Origin: an archaeon
GTDB taxonomy: Archaea > Nanoarchaeota > Nanoarchaeia > Pacearchaeales > GW2011-AR1
Direction of reading: 5' to 3'
DNA length: 5,094 bases
Assembly: GCA_030639395.1 (NCBI GenBank)
Contig: DAOWCW010000050.1
Span: forward strand, 1 to 5,094
Below, piece after piece: positions 1-4,954 of the stretch; positions within the stretch are counted from its first letter, which is position 1, and the number at the start of each line of letters is the position of its first letter. Position numbers and translations under genes: made by a program. The notes under the pieces are model-generated. The model did not search any database and had not been told where the DNA came from. It was given only the letters and a program-made list of their open reading frames with translations.

Positions 1-57
1 AATCCGCCCCAGCTCCAACTCATATTTATCTTCCAAACTTTCCAACCCATATTCCAT
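1..57 (-). CDS. N-terminal fragment of an unrecognised protein, divergent from infB
   Basis: An open frame runs off the left edge and encodes 19 residues, MEYGLESLEDKYELELGRI. An in-frame ATG at 66 would add three residues (MFF), and an in-frame stop lies at 75-73, so the start is at 57 or 66. I prefer 57 because it sits about 26 nt from the TATA-like element centred near 83. The codons are G+T rich (TTG, GAG, GGG), as in the other minus-strand gene in this window. The peptide looks like ordinary charged, helical protein sequence, but it is too short for me to name a family. The gene would be transcribed away from infB. Reality as a gene is likely; its function is unknown. Confidence 0.55.
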   Translation of the reverse strand, partial: MEYGLESLEDKYELELGRI

Positions 58-77
58 AAAAAACATACAGCATCAAC

Positions 78-88
78 ATTTAAAAATT
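78..88. promoter_or_regulatory. Shared TATA-like box of the divergent promoter (infB and the left-edge gene)
   Basis: The element ATTTAAAAATT is nearly symmetrical and is centred at 83. The infB ATG (108) lies 25 nt to the right and the ATG of the leftward gene (57) lies 26 nt to the left. That is the usual TATA-to-start distance in archaea, so both transcripts would be leaderless. On the minus strand the box is preceded by purine-rich GTGGAGAA, a fair BRE. The plus-strand upstream sequence (CATCAAC) is a weaker BRE. No Shine-Dalgarno precedes either ATG. Confidence 0.6.
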
Positions 89-107
89 CTCCACTTCTTT
101 CTTAATC

Positions 108-1844
108 ATGACAATTCGCCAACCAATAGTAACAGTAGCAGGACACGTAGACCACGGAAAAACCTCCATCCTAGACAAAGTTAGAGGAACTTCTATCCAA
201 GAAGCCGAAGCCGGAGGCATCACCCAAAAAATCTCCTTCACAACTTTACCAAAAGAAAACATAAAACAACGTGCCAAAACAACCCTAGACAAATTCAAAA
301 TCCCATTAGAAATCCCAGGACTCCTCTTTATCGACACGCCAGGACACGCAGCATTCACAAACATCCGAAAACGGGGCGGCTCCCTAGCAGACATAGCAAT
401 TTTAGTAATCGATATCAACGACGGAATCAAACCACAAACAGCCGAAGTCCTCCAAATCCTCAAAACAAACAAAACACCTTTCATCATCGCTTTAAACAAA
501 ATCGACAACATATCAGGCTGGCAAACCTCGGCAAACCTCTTATCACTAGAATCAATCGAAAACCAAGCGACCAACGTTAAACAAAACTTCGAAGAAAAAT
601 TCTACACAATAATCGGTAGCCTACATTCCCACGGCATAACAGCAGACATCTACTCCAAAATCGAAGACTTCACAAAATCAGTAGCAATCATCCCATGCTC
701 AGCACAAACAGGAGAAGGAATATCAGAAATCCTCGCAATGATAACAGCCCTTTCGCAAAAATTTCTAAAAGACAGAATACAAACTAAAGAACTCGGGAAA
801 GGCGTCGTCCTAGAAGTCAAAAAAGACAAAGCAATGAATTTCCTAGAATGCATCCTTTACGACGGAAAACTTTCAACTAAAAACGAAATCGCAATCGCAT
901 CTTTTGACGACCCAATCCAAACAAAAATCCGAAACATCCAGGAAGCAAAACCTCTCAACAAAGGATACGAAACAAAACAACAAGTCGAAGCCGCAACCGG
1001 AATAAAACTCCAAATAACATCAAAAGAAGAAATTCTCCCAGGTATGCCTTTCCAAGTAATCACAGAAAAAAATACAATAGAAAAAATTACAGAAGAATTT
1101 GTCAAAGAAATATCCGAAGAAATTCAAACCAGCGAAATAGGAATCGTTGCAAAAGCCGACTCCCTAGGATCATTAGAAGCCCTACTCGTCCTACTAAAAG
1201 AAAAACAAATTCCAATCATCAAAGCCGGCATCGGTCCAATCTCCAAAAAAGATATATATCTCGCAAACACACTACAAGAAGAAGACAGAATCGTAATCGG
1301 CTTCAACGTAAAATCCTCAGAAGACATCGAAAATCTTGATGAATTAAAAAAAATAAAAATCATAACAAACGAGGTCGTCTACAAGCTCATTGAAGACCTA
1401 GAAAAATACAAAATAGAAAAACTCCAAGAAATAGAAAGAAAAAAATTAAAAGAACTCCCAACAATCTGCAAACTAACCGTACTCGACTTCGTATTCCGAA
1501 ACTCATCCCCAGCAGTCTTCGGTGTAAAAATAGAAGCCGGCATACTCAAAAGCAGAGAACGCTTCATCAATCGTGATGATAAAAAAATAGGACAAGTCAA
1601 AGAAATTCAAGACGATAAAAAATCCGCACGAGAAGTTCAATCTGGCAAAGAAGTAGCAATCTCAATGCCAGGAGTAAACTTCGAAAGACAAATAACAATC
1701 GGAGAACATCTCTATGTAAATTTAGCAGAATCCCAATTCCGAAAATTCAAAGAACACAAAACATTACTTTCTTCAGAAGAGAAATCAATACTTCAAGAAA
1801 TTGCTGCCATAAAAAGAAGATCAAATGTCACCTGGGGAATCTGA
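108..1844 (+). CDS. infB: Translation initiation factor IF-2/aIF5B
   Basis: This is a 578-aa GTPase of the aIF5B family, close to the usual archaeal length (about 590-600 aa). In this family it promotes ribosomal subunit joining and initiator tRNA placement in the cytoplasm. Visible motifs are the G1 P-loop GHVDHGKT (residues 12-19), the switch I region AGGITQKI (35-42), G3 DTPGH (76-80), G4 NKID (130-133) and G5 SAQ (198-200). Domain II follows at about 226-325, domain III at about 340-440 and domain IV at about 450-545. The C-terminal helix ends in IKRRSNVTWGI, matching the family's basic tail with a conserved Trp. There is no intein and no eukaryotic N-terminal extension. The ATG at 108 is chosen because PIVTVAGHVDHGKT follows at once and a TATA-like box lies 25 nt upstream. 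A diverged copy of the last 11 codons and stop lies 98 bp downstream (1907-1942). Confidence 0.97.
   Translation: MTIRQPIVTVAGHVDHGKTSILDKVRGTSIQEAEAGGITQKISFTTLPKENIKQRAKTTLDKFKIPLEIPGLLFIDTPGHAAFTNIRKRGGSLADIAILVIDINDGIKPQTAEVLQILKTNKTPFIIALNKIDNISGWQTSANLLSLESIENQATNVKQNFEEKFYTIIGSLHSHGITADIYSKIEDFTKSVAIIPCSAQTGEGISEILAMITALSQKFLKDRIQTKELGKGVVLEVKKDKAMNFLECILYDGKLSTKNEIAIASFDDPIQTKIRNIQEAKPLNKGYETKQQVEAATGIKLQITSKEEILPGMPFQVITEKNTIEKITEEFVKEISEEIQTSEIGIVAKADSLGSLEALLVLLKEKQIPIIKAGIGPISKKDIYLANTLQEEDRIVIGFNVKSSEDIENLDELKKIKIITNEVVYKLIEDLEKYKIEKLQEIERKKLKELPTICKLTVLDFVFRNSSPAVFGVKIEAGILKSRERFINRDDKKIGQVKEIQDDKKSAREVQSGKEVAISMPGVNFERQITIGEHLYVNLAESQFRKFKEHKTLLSSEEKSILQEIAAIKRRSNVTWGI
1809..1844 (+). 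repeat. infB tail, proximal copy (in gene)
   Basis: The last 11 codons and stop of infB (IKRRSNVTWGI, TGA) form the upstream member of a direct repeat. The other member is at 1907-1942, offset by 98 bp. Eight of the 12 codons differ at the nucleotide level, and six of those differences are synonymous (stop codon included). Confidence 0.75.
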
Positions 1845-1847
1845 TAT

Positions 1848-1899
1848 TTGGAAAAATAGTTTTTCTACTTCCAAGGAATTTCTTTTTTCTAAAAAGAAA
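1848..1899 (+). terminator. Two tandem stem-loops with T-runs after infB
   Basis: The first structure pairs TTGGAA (1848-1853) with TTCCAA (1869-1874) and TAG (1857-1859) with CTA (1865-1867) around a T5 loop. The second is a perfect 9-bp pairing of TTTCTTTTT (1879-1887) with AAAAAGAAA (1891-1899) across a TCT loop. Archaeal termination mainly uses oligo-T stretches, and both structures supply them (T5 at 1860-1864, T6 at 1883-1888) just after the infB stop. The A/T stems are weak, so the T-runs may be the working part. Confidence 0.5.
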
Positions 1900-1906
1900 G
1901 AGCCTA

Positions 1907-1942
1907 ATTAAGAGAAGAGAAAATGTAACTTGGGAAATATAA
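1907..1942 (+). repeat. infB tail, displaced distal copy
   Basis: Read in the frame starting at 1907, this stretch encodes IKRRENVTWEI followed by TAA, against IKRRSNVTWGI and TGA in infB. Substitutions are ATA/ATT, AAA/AAG, GTC/GTA, ACC/ACT, ATC/ATA and TGA/TAA (all synonymous) plus S-to-E and G-to-E. The frame differs from that of infB and stays open back through the 62-bp spacer into infB, but there is no start codon or ribosome-binding site that would express it as a separate peptide. Upstream of the IKRR part the similarity stops. It reads as a remnant of a diverged infB 3' end. Confidence 0.7.
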
Positions 1943-1966
1943 TTAAACCATTTCTTTCCGATAAAA

Positions 1967-1973
1967 TTATATA
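1967..1973 (+). promoter_or_regulatory. TATA-like box for the 57-aa ORF
   Basis: TTATATA is centred at 1970, exactly 25 nt upstream of the ATG at 1995, the same geometry as for infB. It is preceded by CGATAAAA, a possible BRE. This predicts a leaderless transcript and is one of the main reasons to accept the small ORF. Confidence 0.5.
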
Positions 1974-1994
1974 CTAAAAAACATACAAATATCT

Positions 1995-2168
1995 ATGTAT
2001 AGCAGAAGTTGTATGGATGACATAAGAAGCTTAGAATCAGCCGTAGAACATTATAATTCAAATACATCTAAATCTCCAGATGAAGAAGAAGAAATAGAAA
2101 AACAAGAACCTTGGTATATAATAAAAACAGATGAAAATGAAAAGATTTATAGAGAATTTTCCAAATAA
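1995..2168 (+). CDS. Small acidic hypothetical protein (57 aa)
   Basis: The ORF encodes a 57-residue protein that I do not recognise. It starts MYSRSCMDDIRSLESAVEHY, has an acidic run DEEEEIE at about residues 29-35, and then a more ordered-looking segment, EPWYIIKTDENEKIYREF. There is no signal peptide and no membrane segment. Support comes from a good TATA-like box 25 nt upstream of the ATG, protein-like amino acid composition, and a stop only 17 bp before the radical SAM start, so the two may be co-transcribed. Codon use differs from the neighbours: GAT, TCT, CCT and AGT are common and C-ending codons are few. This points to a different origin or weak selection. A chance ORF cannot be excluded. 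Confidence 0.55.
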   Translation: MYSRSCMDDIRSLESAVEHYNSNTSKSPDEEEEIEKQEPWYIIKTDENEKIYREFSK

Positions 2169-2185
2169 TATTTATTTTTAACCTC

Positions 2186-3253
2186 ATGAAAACAAAATAC
2201 GATTCTTACTCAAACAACGACATCTGCAAAGGCTGCAAATTCTGCCTTAAAGGTCAAAAATTAGTCCTATTTGTCGGCGGAAAATGCTCAAGAAACTGCT
2301 GGTACTGCTCACTTTCAGGGGGCAGAAAAAATTCCCCACAAGCCTGGGCAAATGAAAGACCATGCAACTCAAGCAAAGATTTAATTGAAGAAGTAAAAGA
2401 GTCCCGAGCAAAAGGAGCCGGAATCACAGGTGGAGATCCATTAGCATACCTAGACCGAACACTAAAATACGCAAAAGCCCTAAAAAAAGAATTCGGCAAA
2501 AAATTCCACATCCATATATATCTACCCCTGATCCTAGCTGACAAATCAAAATTAGAAAAATTACATAAATACATCGACGAAGTAAGATTCCATTCATCAT
2601 TCCTAACCGAAGAAACAACAGAAAAGAAAACACTAGAAGAAATCAAAAAAATAAGAATAGCTTCCGAAATATTCGGCAAAACCAACACCGGAATCGAACT
2701 CCCACTTCTCCCAGAAAAGAAAAACGAAATCGTCTCTTTTATAAAACGAATCATACCCCATATCAGCTTTGCAAATCTAAACGAATTCGAACTCTCCGAC
2801 ACAAACTTCGACATTATAACAAAAGACTACACTCTAAATGAAGACACTTACACAATATCTAAATCAATAGAAGCCGGAAAAGAAATCCTAAAAAAATGCA
2901 AATCCCTAAAACTTAAAATGCATCTCTGCACCGCCAAAACAAAAAACCATCACCAATACCACAACCGCCTACTCCGCCACAAAATCCTACCATATGGTCA
3001 AAAAACCGAGGAAGGAACCGTGGTATACTTCACAATAATACCAGAAAACATGAAAAAAACTATTCAAGAATTAAAAAAATACACAAAAAAATTCCACATC
3101 GATACACCAAAAAATAGAATTATACTTCCAGAAGAAAAAGTCCAAAAACTCTATCAAGCAAAAAAATTCGAAATCAACTTCTGCGAAGAACATCCCACAT
3201 TCGACGCCGAAAAAATGTCATTTTGGAAACTAACAGACGAGGATTTTAAGTAA
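2186..3253 (+). CDS. Radical SAM protein, COG2108-like (pyruvate formate-lyase activase-related)
   Basis: A 355-aa protein. The radical SAM cluster motif is CX3CX2C (C34, C38, C41; KCSRNCWYC), which holds the 4Fe-4S cluster that cleaves S-adenosylmethionine. GGDP at 82-85 fits the SAM-binding GGE-type strand. An additional CX2CX2C (C14, C17, C20) precedes it and may bind a metal or second cluster. The stretch KLVLFVGGKC, the later ANERP (55-59) and FHIHIYLP, and the HLCTAKTKNHHQYHNRL region near 247-262 resemble the archaeal COG2108 group, labelled predicted PFL-activating enzyme-like; the substrate is not known to me. No Shine-Dalgarno precedes the ATG (TTTTTAACCTC), so it is leaderless or read from the 57-aa gene's transcript. 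AATAATATTTAT (2164-2175) is AT-rich but too close for a standard TATA position. The last 12 codons are duplicated at 3322-3362. Confidence 0.88.
   Translation: MKTKYDSYSNNDICKGCKFCLKGQKLVLFVGGKCSRNCWYCSLSGGRKNSPQAWANERPCNSSKDLIEEVKESRAKGAGITGGDPLAYLDRTLKYAKALKKEFGKKFHIHIYLPLILADKSKLEKLHKYIDEVRFHSSFLTEETTEKKTLEEIKKIRIASEIFGKTNTGIELPLLPEKKNEIVSFIKRIIPHISFANLNEFELSDTNFDIITKDYTLNEDTYTISKSIEAGKEILKKCKSLKLKMHLCTAKTKNHHQYHNRLLRHKILPYGQKTEEGTVVYFTIIPENMKKTIQELKKYTKKFHIDTPKNRIILPEEKVQKLYQAKKFEINFCEEHPTFDAEKMSFWKLTDEDFK
3213..3253 (+). repeat. Radical SAM gene tail, proximal copy (in gene)
   Basis: This is the upstream member of a 41-bp direct repeat covering codons for MSFWKLTDEDFK and the TAA stop. 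It matches 3322-3362 at 38 of 41 positions, offset by 109 bp. Confidence 0.9.
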
Positions 3254-3280
3254 AATAGCAAAGTTACACAAGAGCGTGAA

Positions 3281-3319
3281 ACGCAAAGCAGTTACCTGTT
3301 ACCTGTTACCACGCAAAGC
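3281..3319. repeat. Short repeat cluster: ACGCAAAGC pair flanking GTTACCT tandem
   Basis: GTTACCT occurs in tandem at 3291-3297 and 3298-3304, with a third near-complete unit GTTACC at 3305-3310. The array is flanked by identical ACGCAAAGC at 3281-3289 and 3311-3319. Just before it, GCGT-GAA-ACGC (3274-3284) can form a small hairpin, and CGC-AAA-GCG (3312-3320) is also palindromic. The segment lies wholly in the spacer between the two copies of the radical SAM tail and is more GC-rich than its surroundings. No function is assigned. Confidence 0.75.
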
Positions 3320-3321
3320 GC

Positions 3322-3362
3322 AAATGTCATTTTGGAAATTAACAGACGAGGATTTCAACTAA
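3322..3362 (+). repeat. Radical SAM gene tail, displaced distal copy
   Basis: A 38/41 copy of 3213-3253 encoding MSFWKLTDEDFN and TAA, in a frame shifted by +1 relative to the gene. The differences are CTA/TTA (Leu, synonymous), TTT/TTC (Phe, synonymous) and AAG/AAC (Lys to Asn). It has its own ATG (3324), but I see no Shine-Dalgarno and no TATA-like box 25 nt upstream, so separate expression is unlikely. Its TAA (3360-3362) overlaps the TAG of the convergent 109-aa gene (3361-3359) in the tetranucleotide CTAA. Confidence 0.9.
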
Positions 3363-3688
3363 TAAACATCTAACTCCAAGCTAGATATAATTTTTTCATT
3401 TAAATCATTAAGATCATCAACCCTGCCTTCACTTCTTTTCATCACACAAGACAATTCCTCCACCAGAGATGGAACCAAGACACCCTTATAATTTTTCAAA
3501 GAAAAATTTTCAAAACAACCATAATAAGTAACATCATCCCCCATTTCTATAATAGCCAAATCCAAATCCAAAACAGAATGTCTAGCCAAATGAGCAATAC
3601 AAGGCACACCCTCTTCCTCAAAATAAACAGGATGCCACCGACTAAAAGCTTTTTTATGCCTCTCGCTCAAATACTCCAAAGCATCCAT
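3359..3688 (-). CDS. Hypothetical protein, 109 aa
   Basis: I do not recognise this 109-residue protein. The N-terminus (MDALEYLSERHKKAFSRWHP) looks helical and amphipathic. It is followed by a more mixed segment with two cysteines (C30, C58) and hydrophobic stretches such as LDLDLAIIEM. The C-terminus is acidic and helical (DDLNDLNEKIISSLELDV). There is no signal peptide or membrane helix. It is convergent with the radical SAM gene, and its stop overlaps the displaced tail copy by 3 bp. TTAAAT about 26 nt upstream of the ATG on the minus strand supports the start at 3688. Codons are G+T rich, as expected for a gene on the strand opposite the C-rich plus strand. The opposite strand has no comparable ORF. 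Confidence 0.75.
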   Translation of the reverse strand: MDALEYLSERHKKAFSRWHPVYFEEEGVPCIAHLARHSVLDLDLAIIEMGDDVTYYGCFENFSLKNYKGVLVPSLVEELSCVMKRSEGRVDDLNDLNEKIISSLELDVY

Positions 3689-3708
3689 AACAATTCAAAC
3701 CTAAAGAG

Positions 3709-3728
3709 CTATTTAAGAACTTATATAC
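3709..3728 (-). promoter_or_regulatory. TATA-like boxes for the 109-aa gene
   Basis: On the minus strand, TTAAAT (3716-3711) is centred 25-26 nt from the ATG at 3688, predicting a leaderless transcript. A stronger-looking TATATAAG lies slightly further upstream (3728-3721) and would give a 5' leader of about 10 nt. Which one works cannot be decided from sequence. Confidence 0.45.
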
Positions 3729-3736
3729 AACAATAA

Positions 3737-3743
3737 TTATAAA
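3737..3743 (+). promoter_or_regulatory. TATA-like box upstream of the exonuclease region
   Basis: TTATAAA is centred at 3740, exactly 25 nt upstream of the ATG of a 29-codon ORF (3765) and 102 nt upstream of the exonuclease ATG (3842). The nearest alternative to the exonuclease start, GTATAAC (3821-3827), is only 18 nt away, too close for standard spacing. The exonuclease mRNA may therefore have a leader of about 77 nt. Confidence 0.4.
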
Positions 3744-3764
3744 CCTCTCGCAATTTTTAAATCA

Positions 3765-3854
3765 ATGAAAATAACAAAAACCGCCAAATCAAACCAACAA
3801 CTAAAAAACAACAACACGAGGTATAACTTCATTCCCTTCCCATGCACCGCCTAA
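3765..3854 (+). CDS. Possible 29-aa upstream ORF overlapping the exonuclease start
   Basis: An ATG placed 25 nt after a TATA-like box opens a 29-codon frame with a basic, Asn/Gln-rich N-terminal half (MKITKTAKSNQQLKNNN). It ends in TAA at 3852-3854, 13 bp inside the exonuclease gene and in another frame. Such an overlap could couple translation of the two. The peptide is not recognised and the composition is close to what A+C-rich DNA gives by chance, so this is tentative. Confidence 0.25.
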   Translation: MKITKTAKSNQQLKNNNTRYNFIPFPCTA

Positions 3855-4393
3855 TCATAGACACCGAAACAACCGGGCTCTCTCCTCATTTCAACAAAAC
3901 CCTAACCATAGGACTCCTCTTAATCGACGTAGAAAAAACCCATCTAAATATCTTAGACCAAAACCACATCTTTGTCAAACACAAAAACTACAACTCAACA
4001 AGAGAAGCAATGAAAGTAAATAAAATCAACATAGAGCAACACAACCTCCACGCCGTCCATCCCCCAAAAGCTTGCACACAAATCAACACATTCATCAAAA
4101 AAAATTCGGCAACACAAATTCCACTAGTCGGACACAACATCCACTTCGACAAAGGATTCCTCAATGCATTATTCCAACAAGGAAACACAGCCTCCTTACT
4201 CCACAAAGAATCCGAAGATACAATGAAAATATGGAGAAATCTCCAAAAACAAGACTTAATCCCAAATCATCTCCGAGCCACATTAGGAACCCTAGCAACC
4301 CACTTCGACATAGACTACACAAAAGCCCACGATGCTCTAGCCGACTGCCATATTACAGCCAAAGTCTACCACAAAATGATAAAACTAAAATAA
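3842..4393 (+). CDS. DEDDh 3'-5' exonuclease, DnaQ/RNase T-like
   Basis: A 183-aa single-domain exonuclease of the DnaQ-like superfamily, removing nucleotides from 3' ends with two metal ions. Exo I is IIDTETTGL, with D7 and E9. Exo II is VGHNIHFDKGFL, with D103. Exo III is AHDALADC, with H163 and D168, giving the DEDDh pattern complete. The length matches stand-alone DnaQ-fold exonucleases, and no polymerase, helicase or GIY-YIG domain is attached. The substrate (DNA proofreading, repair or RNA trimming) cannot be told from the sequence. The ATG at 3842 is fixed by Exo I beginning at residue 3-4 and an in-frame TAA at 3824. No Shine-Dalgarno is at normal distance; GAGG (3818-3821) is about 20 nt away. 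It is followed by a 100-bp gap before rps6e. Confidence 0.92.
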   Translation: MHRLIIDTETTGLSPHFNKTLTIGLLLIDVEKTHLNILDQNHIFVKHKNYNSTREAMKVNKINIEQHNLHAVHPPKACTQINTFIKKNSATQIPLVGHNIHFDKGFLNALFQQGNTASLLHKESEDTMKIWRNLQKQDLIPNHLRATLGTLATHFDIDYTKAHDALADCHITAKVYHKMIKLK

Positions 4394-4458
4394 ATACAAC
4401 CCCAAATCTTTAAAAACCCAAATCAATAACAAATTACACAATTATAAGCTGAGGAGAG

Positions 4459-4465
4459 TTTAAAA
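4459..4465 (+). promoter_or_regulatory. TATA-like box for rps6e
   Basis: TTTAAAA, preceded by the purine stretch GAGGAGAG as a possible BRE, lies about 31 nt upstream of the S6e ATG, predicting a 5' leader of only a few nucleotides. The gap between the exonuclease stop and rps6e (4394-4493) otherwise shows only A-rich sequence, including CTTTAAAAA near 4408, with no clear T-run terminator. Confidence 0.45.
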
Positions 4466-4493
4466 CACAAAGACCCTCGGAAACATTGAAATC

Positions 4494-4913
4494 ATGGTAT
4501 TCAAAATAAACATATCCCATAAAGGAAAAACCTTCAAGACAGAAACAAAAAGCGAAGACATAGCTGGCCATTCAATAAACGATAAAATCGACGGAAAAGA
4601 ATTCTCCCCAGACTTAGAGGGCTACGAACTCCTAATTACAGGAACCTCCGACAAAGCAGGATTCATGGGATCCCCAAACATCGACGGACCAAACCTACAC
4701 AAAGTCCTCCTAGGCTACGGAAGAGGAATGAAAAAGAAACCAAAAGGAGAAACAAAAATCAACCGAAAACCAAAAGGACTAAGATTAAGAAAAACGGTTA
4801 GAGGAAAGGAAATCTCCTCTTTTACAGTTCAAATTAACACAAAAGTCTTAAAGGAAGGAAGTAAAAAATTCGATTCCTTATTTGAAAAACCAACAGAAGA
4901 AAAGAAAGAGTAA
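4494..4913 (+). CDS. rps6e: 30S ribosomal protein S6e
   Basis: A 139-aa protein of the eukaryote/archaeal S6e family, a small-subunit ribosomal protein. The family pattern is clear: an N-terminal beta strand (MVFKINISHKGKTFK), GHSINDKIDG (25-34), the core LLITGTSDKAGFMGSPNIDGP (47-66), then a basic segment leading to RLRKTVRGKEIS (97-108) and QINTKVLKEG (113-122). The C-terminus (EKPTEEKKE) is a short charged tail. The segment between the core and RKTVRG is lysine rich and somewhat longer than I expect. The MRP-type family position reads FMGSPNI here, where FPMRxDV is more usual. The start is supported by the conserved first strand; no Shine-Dalgarno precedes it. S6e is found near aIF5B and other translation genes in many archaea. 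Confidence 0.96.
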   Translation: MVFKINISHKGKTFKTETKSEDIAGHSINDKIDGKEFSPDLEGYELLITGTSDKAGFMGSPNIDGPNLHKVLLGYGRGMKKKPKGETKINRKPKGLRLRKTVRGKEISSFTVQINTKVLKEGSKKFDSLFEKPTEEKKE

Positions 4914-4915
4914 TC

Positions 4916-4924
4916 TTATAAATA
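4916..4924 (+). promoter_or_regulatory. TATA-like box for the membrane-protein gene
   Basis: TTATAAATA begins just after the S6e stop and is centred near 4920. A transcript would start around 4945, leaving a 10-nt leader that contains the Shine-Dalgarno. The gene could equally be read through from rps6e. Confidence 0.45.
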
Positions 4925-4943
4925 CAAAATTCTTGATTATCCC

Positions 4944-4950
4944 AAGGTGA
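4944..4950 (+). promoter_or_regulatory. Shine-Dalgarno AAGGTGA
   Basis: AAGGTGA ends 4 nt before the ATG at 4955 and matches the archaeal GGAGGTGAT-type signal in GGTGA. It is the only well-placed ribosome-binding site in the window and fixes the start of the last gene. Confidence 0.75.
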
Positions 4951-4954
4951 CAAA

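Noticed and set aside
80..574. 164-aa minus-strand ORF opposite infB
   Set aside because: It lies antisense to the clearly conserved GTPase domain of infB; low stop frequency on the opposite strand comes from the A+C-rich coding strand. The same holds for the other minus-strand ORFs within infB.
1845..1942. Programmed frameshift giving an extended infB product
   Set aside because: The distal frame is open into infB, but I see no slippery heptamer at the gene end, and the normal C-terminus already matches the family. Open alternative frames are common in this base composition.
2254..2814. 186-aa minus-strand ORF opposite the radical SAM gene
   Set aside because: It is a shadow of the conserved cysteine-motif region, with no promoter-like element or recognisable domain of its own.
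3281..3319. CRISPR-like array
   Set aside because: The units are 7 and 9 bp, with no 20-40 bp repeats or unique spacers.
3234..3362. Programmed +1 frameshift giving an extended radical SAM protein
   Set aside because: The +1 frame is open from 3234 to the distal stop, but no recoding signal is visible and the extension would only repeat the same tail.
4072..4413. 113-aa plus-strand ORF within the exonuclease gene
   Set aside because: It overlaps the conserved Exo II and Exo III motifs in another frame and its translation is low-complexity (Ser, Pro, Asn, Arg, His).
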